Source: Caldilineaceae bacterium (GTDB lineage Bacteria; Chloroflexota; Anaerolineae; Caldilineales; Caldilineaceae). Taken from it: a stretch of 64,000 nucleotides of DNA. Location of the stretch: the NCBI GenBank assembly GCA_022842065.1, contig JALHQH010000023.1, positions 76,798-140,797 on the forward strand, in the 5' to 3' direction. Shown piece by piece: positions 61,687 through 64,000 of this stretch (within the stretch, counting starts at the first letter, position 1; each line of letters opens with the position of its first letter). Made by a program: the position numbers and the translations under genes. The notes under the pieces were generated by a model. The model did no database searches. It had not been told where the DNA came from and was given only the letters and a program-made list of their open reading frames with translations.

Positions 61687-63273
61687 TTAACCGCTCTGCA
61701 GCAGCGCTACCTGGCCGCCCTCGTCGAGCGCTAACGAGACCGTGATCTGCTCGATGGTGGCAGCGGCACGGAAGCTAATCTCGGCGATCACGCGGCCGTT
61801 GTCAATGTCTTGCTGACTCATCGTGCTGCGGTCGCAATGGACACTAAAGGCTTCCCGCGCCGTTGGCCCTTGGAGCGCGCCCGCCTGCAAAAAGTCGTTC
61901 AAGAGATCTTCAAGGCCGGTGCGCAGGCGCGCCCACAGCCGTTCGTTGCTGCTTTCAAAGACCACCGTCTCGCCCAGCAGCCGCGCCGTCCGTATCAGCG
62001 CGGCGACTAGCCGATTGACGCCCGCCTGCCGATAACTTTCGTCCAGACTGGTCGTCACGTCGGACAGCAGGCGCAACCCGGTGGGGGTCGGGCCAAAGAG
62101 CGTCAGCCGTTCCAGCGCGGTGTGGGCTCTGCCGGCCAGCCCTGGTGTGGTGGCAACCGGCGTCAACAACTGGGCACGGGGCAAGACCGGAAAGAGATCA
62201 TACAGATCGGCCAGATGCAGATTGGCCGCGCTGCGAAAGGTGCCACGGGTCAAAGCATTACGGGCCAGGAGGCCGGCCAAGACGGCATCGGGGCTTTCCA
62301 ACTGTTCCGGCAAGCGGACCGAGCCGGGGGTGCGCGCCCAGGGATAGACCAACTGGACAAAGGCACTGGCCAGCGCACGGTCCGCCCCCGCCACACCGCC
62401 ACCGGTAAGGAGCAGTTGCGCCAAGGGGCCATGACCACCATCAACCAGATCGGCGAGCAGATCCTGCGCCGCTGCACTATCGGCCACGGGGATGGGGATG
62501 GCGGCGATCAACTGTACTTCGCGCTGTTGACGGGCGATCAATTCGGCACAGCGATGTAAGGCCTGCGCCCAAGCCTGATATCCAGCCTCATCGCAGCGGG
62601 GCCCTTGCACAAAGCGGGCGGGATCATCCACCGGTGGCGGTGGTTCTGAGGCGCTGCATTCGACAAACACTTCTGGCCCTGGCGGTAGCACGGCCGGTGG
62701 CTCAACCACGGTCTGTGGTGTGCGCACAATGTCGGCCAGATCGGGCAAACAGAGAAATGAAACTTCTGGCAAACCAAAGAGCTGGCCTACCCCTAACCAA
62801 CTTGTCCGCTCTACCGGTGACGCGGTGATGATGTTCGGATAACCCGGCAACAGTGCGTGCAGACGCTCATCGATGCGCGCCGCTCGTGTATCAGGCGCTT
62901 CACTGTAGGGCCAGGGGTCGCCGACCCGCACAACAAAACATTTGCGCCCACCCTGGGCAAAAAAGGAACGGACCGCCGCGCCCAAATAGGTGCTGATGGT
63001 CTGTTCACCCGTTGCTGCGGGCTGCAGCGGACGCGTTTGCCAGTCGAAAAGCAGGTTGAAGACATTCCAACTGTCGAGGGGTACCGGCAGGTTGAGCAGA
63101 TCGCTGGTGGTCGCACTCATGGCCAACCAACCGTGCTCGCGCAACCAGTGGACCAATGCCAGTGGCAAAGGTGCTGCACTGCGCCGCACAAAACCCACAA
63201 AACAGGCAATGTCCGTGCGCTGTGGATGGCTGGCCCGCAGCGGCGCTTGCTCTTCAAAGGTGAGTCCGTACAT
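61687..63273 (-). CDS. Tail sheath protein
   Basis: A 528-residue contractile sheath protein. The start is hydrophobic but ordinary; central pieces include V-R-S-F-F-A-Q-G-G-R-K-C-F-V-V-R-V-G-D-P. The C-terminal domain shows F-S-V-H-C-D-R-S-T-M-S-Q-Q-D-I-D-N-G-R-V-I-A-E-I-S-F, the typical sheath pattern (F-x-V-x-C-D...T...D-x-x-x-G-x-V). This is the contracting outer layer. Only one sheath gene is visible, while Pvc-type loci have up to three. Confidence 0.85.
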   Translation of the reverse strand: MYGLTFEEQAPLRASHPQRTDIACFVGFVRRSAAPLPLALVHWLREHGWLAMSATTSDLLNLPVPLDSWNVFNLLFDWQTRPLQPAATGEQTISTYLGAAVRSFFAQGGRKCFVVRVGDPWPYSEAPDTRAARIDERLHALLPGYPNIITASPVERTSWLGVGQLFGLPEVSFLCLPDLADIVRTPQTVVEPPAVLPPGPEVFVECSASEPPPPVDDPARFVQGPRCDEAGYQAWAQALHRCAELIARQQREVQLIAAIPIPVADSAAAQDLLADLVDGGHGPLAQLLLTGGGVAGADRALASAFVQLVYPWARTPGSVRLPEQLESPDAVLAGLLARNALTRGTFRSAANLHLADLYDLFPVLPRAQLLTPVATTPGLAGRAHTALERLTLFGPTPTGLRLLSDVTTSLDESYRQAGVNRLVAALIRTARLLGETVVFESSNERLWARLRTGLEDLLNDFLQAGALQGPTAREAFSVHCDRSTMSQQDIDNGRVIAEISFRAAATIEQITVSLALDEGGQVALLQSG

Positions 63274-63368
63274 GGTTTGCTCTAGTTGCTCAGTACACTT
63301 GGTTCGCTGCGGTGCGAGGACGCGGAGCGTCCACGCTGCATTCCGCCGCGGAGCGGCGGAACGAGCTC
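63274..63368. repeat. Two GC hairpins between tube and sheath genes
   Basis: GGACGC-GGA-GCGTCC (63318-63332) and TTCCGCCGC-GGA-GCGGCGGAA (63341-63361) are perfect small hairpins, sharing the GGA loop. They may slow transcription or processing between the tube and sheath messages. Confidence 0.6.
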
Positions 63369-63812
63369 TTAGGCGGCTTCAATGCTAAAATGGTCGATCT
63401 TGAGCACGATCTCTTCGATGGCCACATCTTCGCCGCCTTTGGCGGTGAGTGTGGGGCCGGTGTACTTCATGGGTAGGGTGCCCAACATCACCCACGATTG
63501 CACGGCCCGCCGCGATTCGTCGAGCAGGGTGACGGTTACATCTTTCTTCGCATCCGGTCCGCCGGTGTAAGCCTGTTGAAACCAGCGCCAGAGCGTCTCC
63601 GAATCAATAATGCCGCGCTTGAGGGTGACATCGGTCGGTTTGTGCAGGCCGGGAATGTTGCGCACATGGTTTTCGGCATCGTTGCCGTTGCGATATTCGG
63701 CCACCGTCAGCTCGGTGCCCAAGCCGGAGACTTCCGAGAAGCCACCAAAATCCTCGGCACGGTCAAAGCTGACCAGATAGTTAAAGGCACTGTAGGGTAA
63801 TTCACGGGCCAT
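63369..63812 (-). CDS. Phage tail tube protein (first copy)
   Basis: A 147-residue gp19-type tube protein, the main inner tube. Visible: Y-S-A-F-N-Y-L-V-S-F-D, G-G-F-S-E-V-S-G-L-G-T-E-L, K-R-G-I-I-D-S-E-T-L-W-R-W-F, and the final V-L-K-I-D-H-F-S-I-E. This and the sheath are the most abundant parts. GGAG precedes the ATG by about seven bases. It is the most upstream eCIS gene seen; the tandem array just upstream marks the leader or promoter region. Confidence 0.9.
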   Translation of the reverse strand: MARELPYSAFNYLVSFDRAEDFGGFSEVSGLGTELTVAEYRNGNDAENHVRNIPGLHKPTDVTLKRGIIDSETLWRWFQQAYTGGPDAKKDVTVTLLDESRRAVQSWVMLGTLPMKYTGPTLTAKGGEDVAIEEIVLKIDHFSIEAA

Positions 63813-63835
63813 GGTTGATCTCCGTTGGTTTTAGT

Positions 63836-64000
63836 GAAACGTGATGCGTGAAACGTAAAACGTGAAACGTGATGCGTAAAACGTGAAACGTGATGCGTAA
63901 AACGTGAAACGTGATGCGTAAAACGTGAAACGTGATGCGTAAAACGTGAAACGTGATGCGTAAAACGTGAAACGTGATGCGTAAAACGTGAAACGTGATG
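63836..64000. repeat. 21-bp tandem repeat array
   Basis: Unit CGTGATGCGTAAAACGTGAAA (one form), 21 bp, is repeated about seven times to the right edge with the first copies slightly varied. Each unit contains two CGTGA/ACGTG cores. It lies 24 bp upstream of the first tube gene start and continues outside the window, so total copy number is unknown. Confidence 0.85.

Noticed and set aside
34652..63812. The region could be a prophage or a type VI secretion system
   Set aside because: No capsid, portal, terminase, integrase, holin or lysis gene was seen, nor any T6SS membrane complex gene (TssJLM). The ATPase is Pvc15-like, not ClpV-like. A tail-only set with DUF4157 cargo fits eCIS.
63836..64000. 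21-bp repeats as a CRISPR array
   Set aside because: There are no spacers: units follow directly with no unique sequence between them, and no cas gene is nearby.

Overview
The window reads as a chromosomal segment of a Chloroflexota-like bacterium (Anaerolineae/Caldilineae-type). This is an inference from protein style (DUF3500 lipoprotein, DUF5671 repeat protein, RDD protein, a restriction-modification cassette, an HNH nuclease with its small partner) and from the many intergenic palindromic repeats. No rRNA or tRNA gene was recognised, so the placement is tentative.

Layout. From 1 to 13.6 kb lie housekeeping and accessory genes: a DUF418 tail end, a DUF3500 lipoprotein, a NicO-type nickel/cobalt exporter, a broken aldo/keto reductase, a P-type cation ATPase, a VOC-family protein, a short UvrA-like ABC ATPase, a META-domain lipoprotein, a 53-residue glycine-zipper protein, an RDD protein and two small unknowns. 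From 13.7 to 20.1 kb is an accessory patch: an overlapping pair of unknown genes, a frameshifted secreted protein, an XRE regulator with a candidate operator palindrome, an AT-rich type II restriction-modification pair (C5 methyltransferase and DUF4928 protein), and a two-gene HNH cassette. From 20.1 to 32.6 kb are a TPR protein with a C-terminal cysteine motif, a six-repeat DUF5671 membrane protein, a DUF2243 protein, a Tat-targeted large catalase, a DUF421 protein, a PoxB/YdaP-type TPP enzyme, an IS1595-like element and a flavin amine oxidase. From 32.6 to 33.4 kb is a gene-free stretch with a very compact predicted small RNA (consensus promoter, 17-bp stem, U tract), a strong hairpin and a perfect 52-bp palindrome.

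From 33.4 kb to the right edge, all on the minus strand, runs a contractile phage-tail-like injection system (eCIS). Reading in the direction of transcription (from 63.8 kb leftward) it has: tube protein, sheath, second tube protein, tube-adaptor (CIS_tube/LysM-like), a 57-aa small protein, gpD-like hub, gpV-like spike, an unknown protein with a C-terminal hydrophobic segment, gp25, gpJ, gpI, three large proteins sharing an N-terminal module, a tape-measure-like protein, a Pvc15-like AAA+ ATPase, a 1664-aa DUF4157 protein with two zinc-protease signatures (likely cargo), and a TPR protein. There are no capsid, portal, terminase, integrase or lysis genes, so this is not a prophage. The genes are mostly tightly spaced or overlapping, with a few repeat-filled gaps. 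A 21-bp tandem repeat array lies just upstream of the first tube gene and runs off the window.

The most interesting points are the unusual parts of the eCIS (possible membrane anchor, paralogous trio, DUF4157 double-protease protein), the orphan small RNA at 33.1 kb, and a pair of paralogous promoter elements, one abutting the IS.
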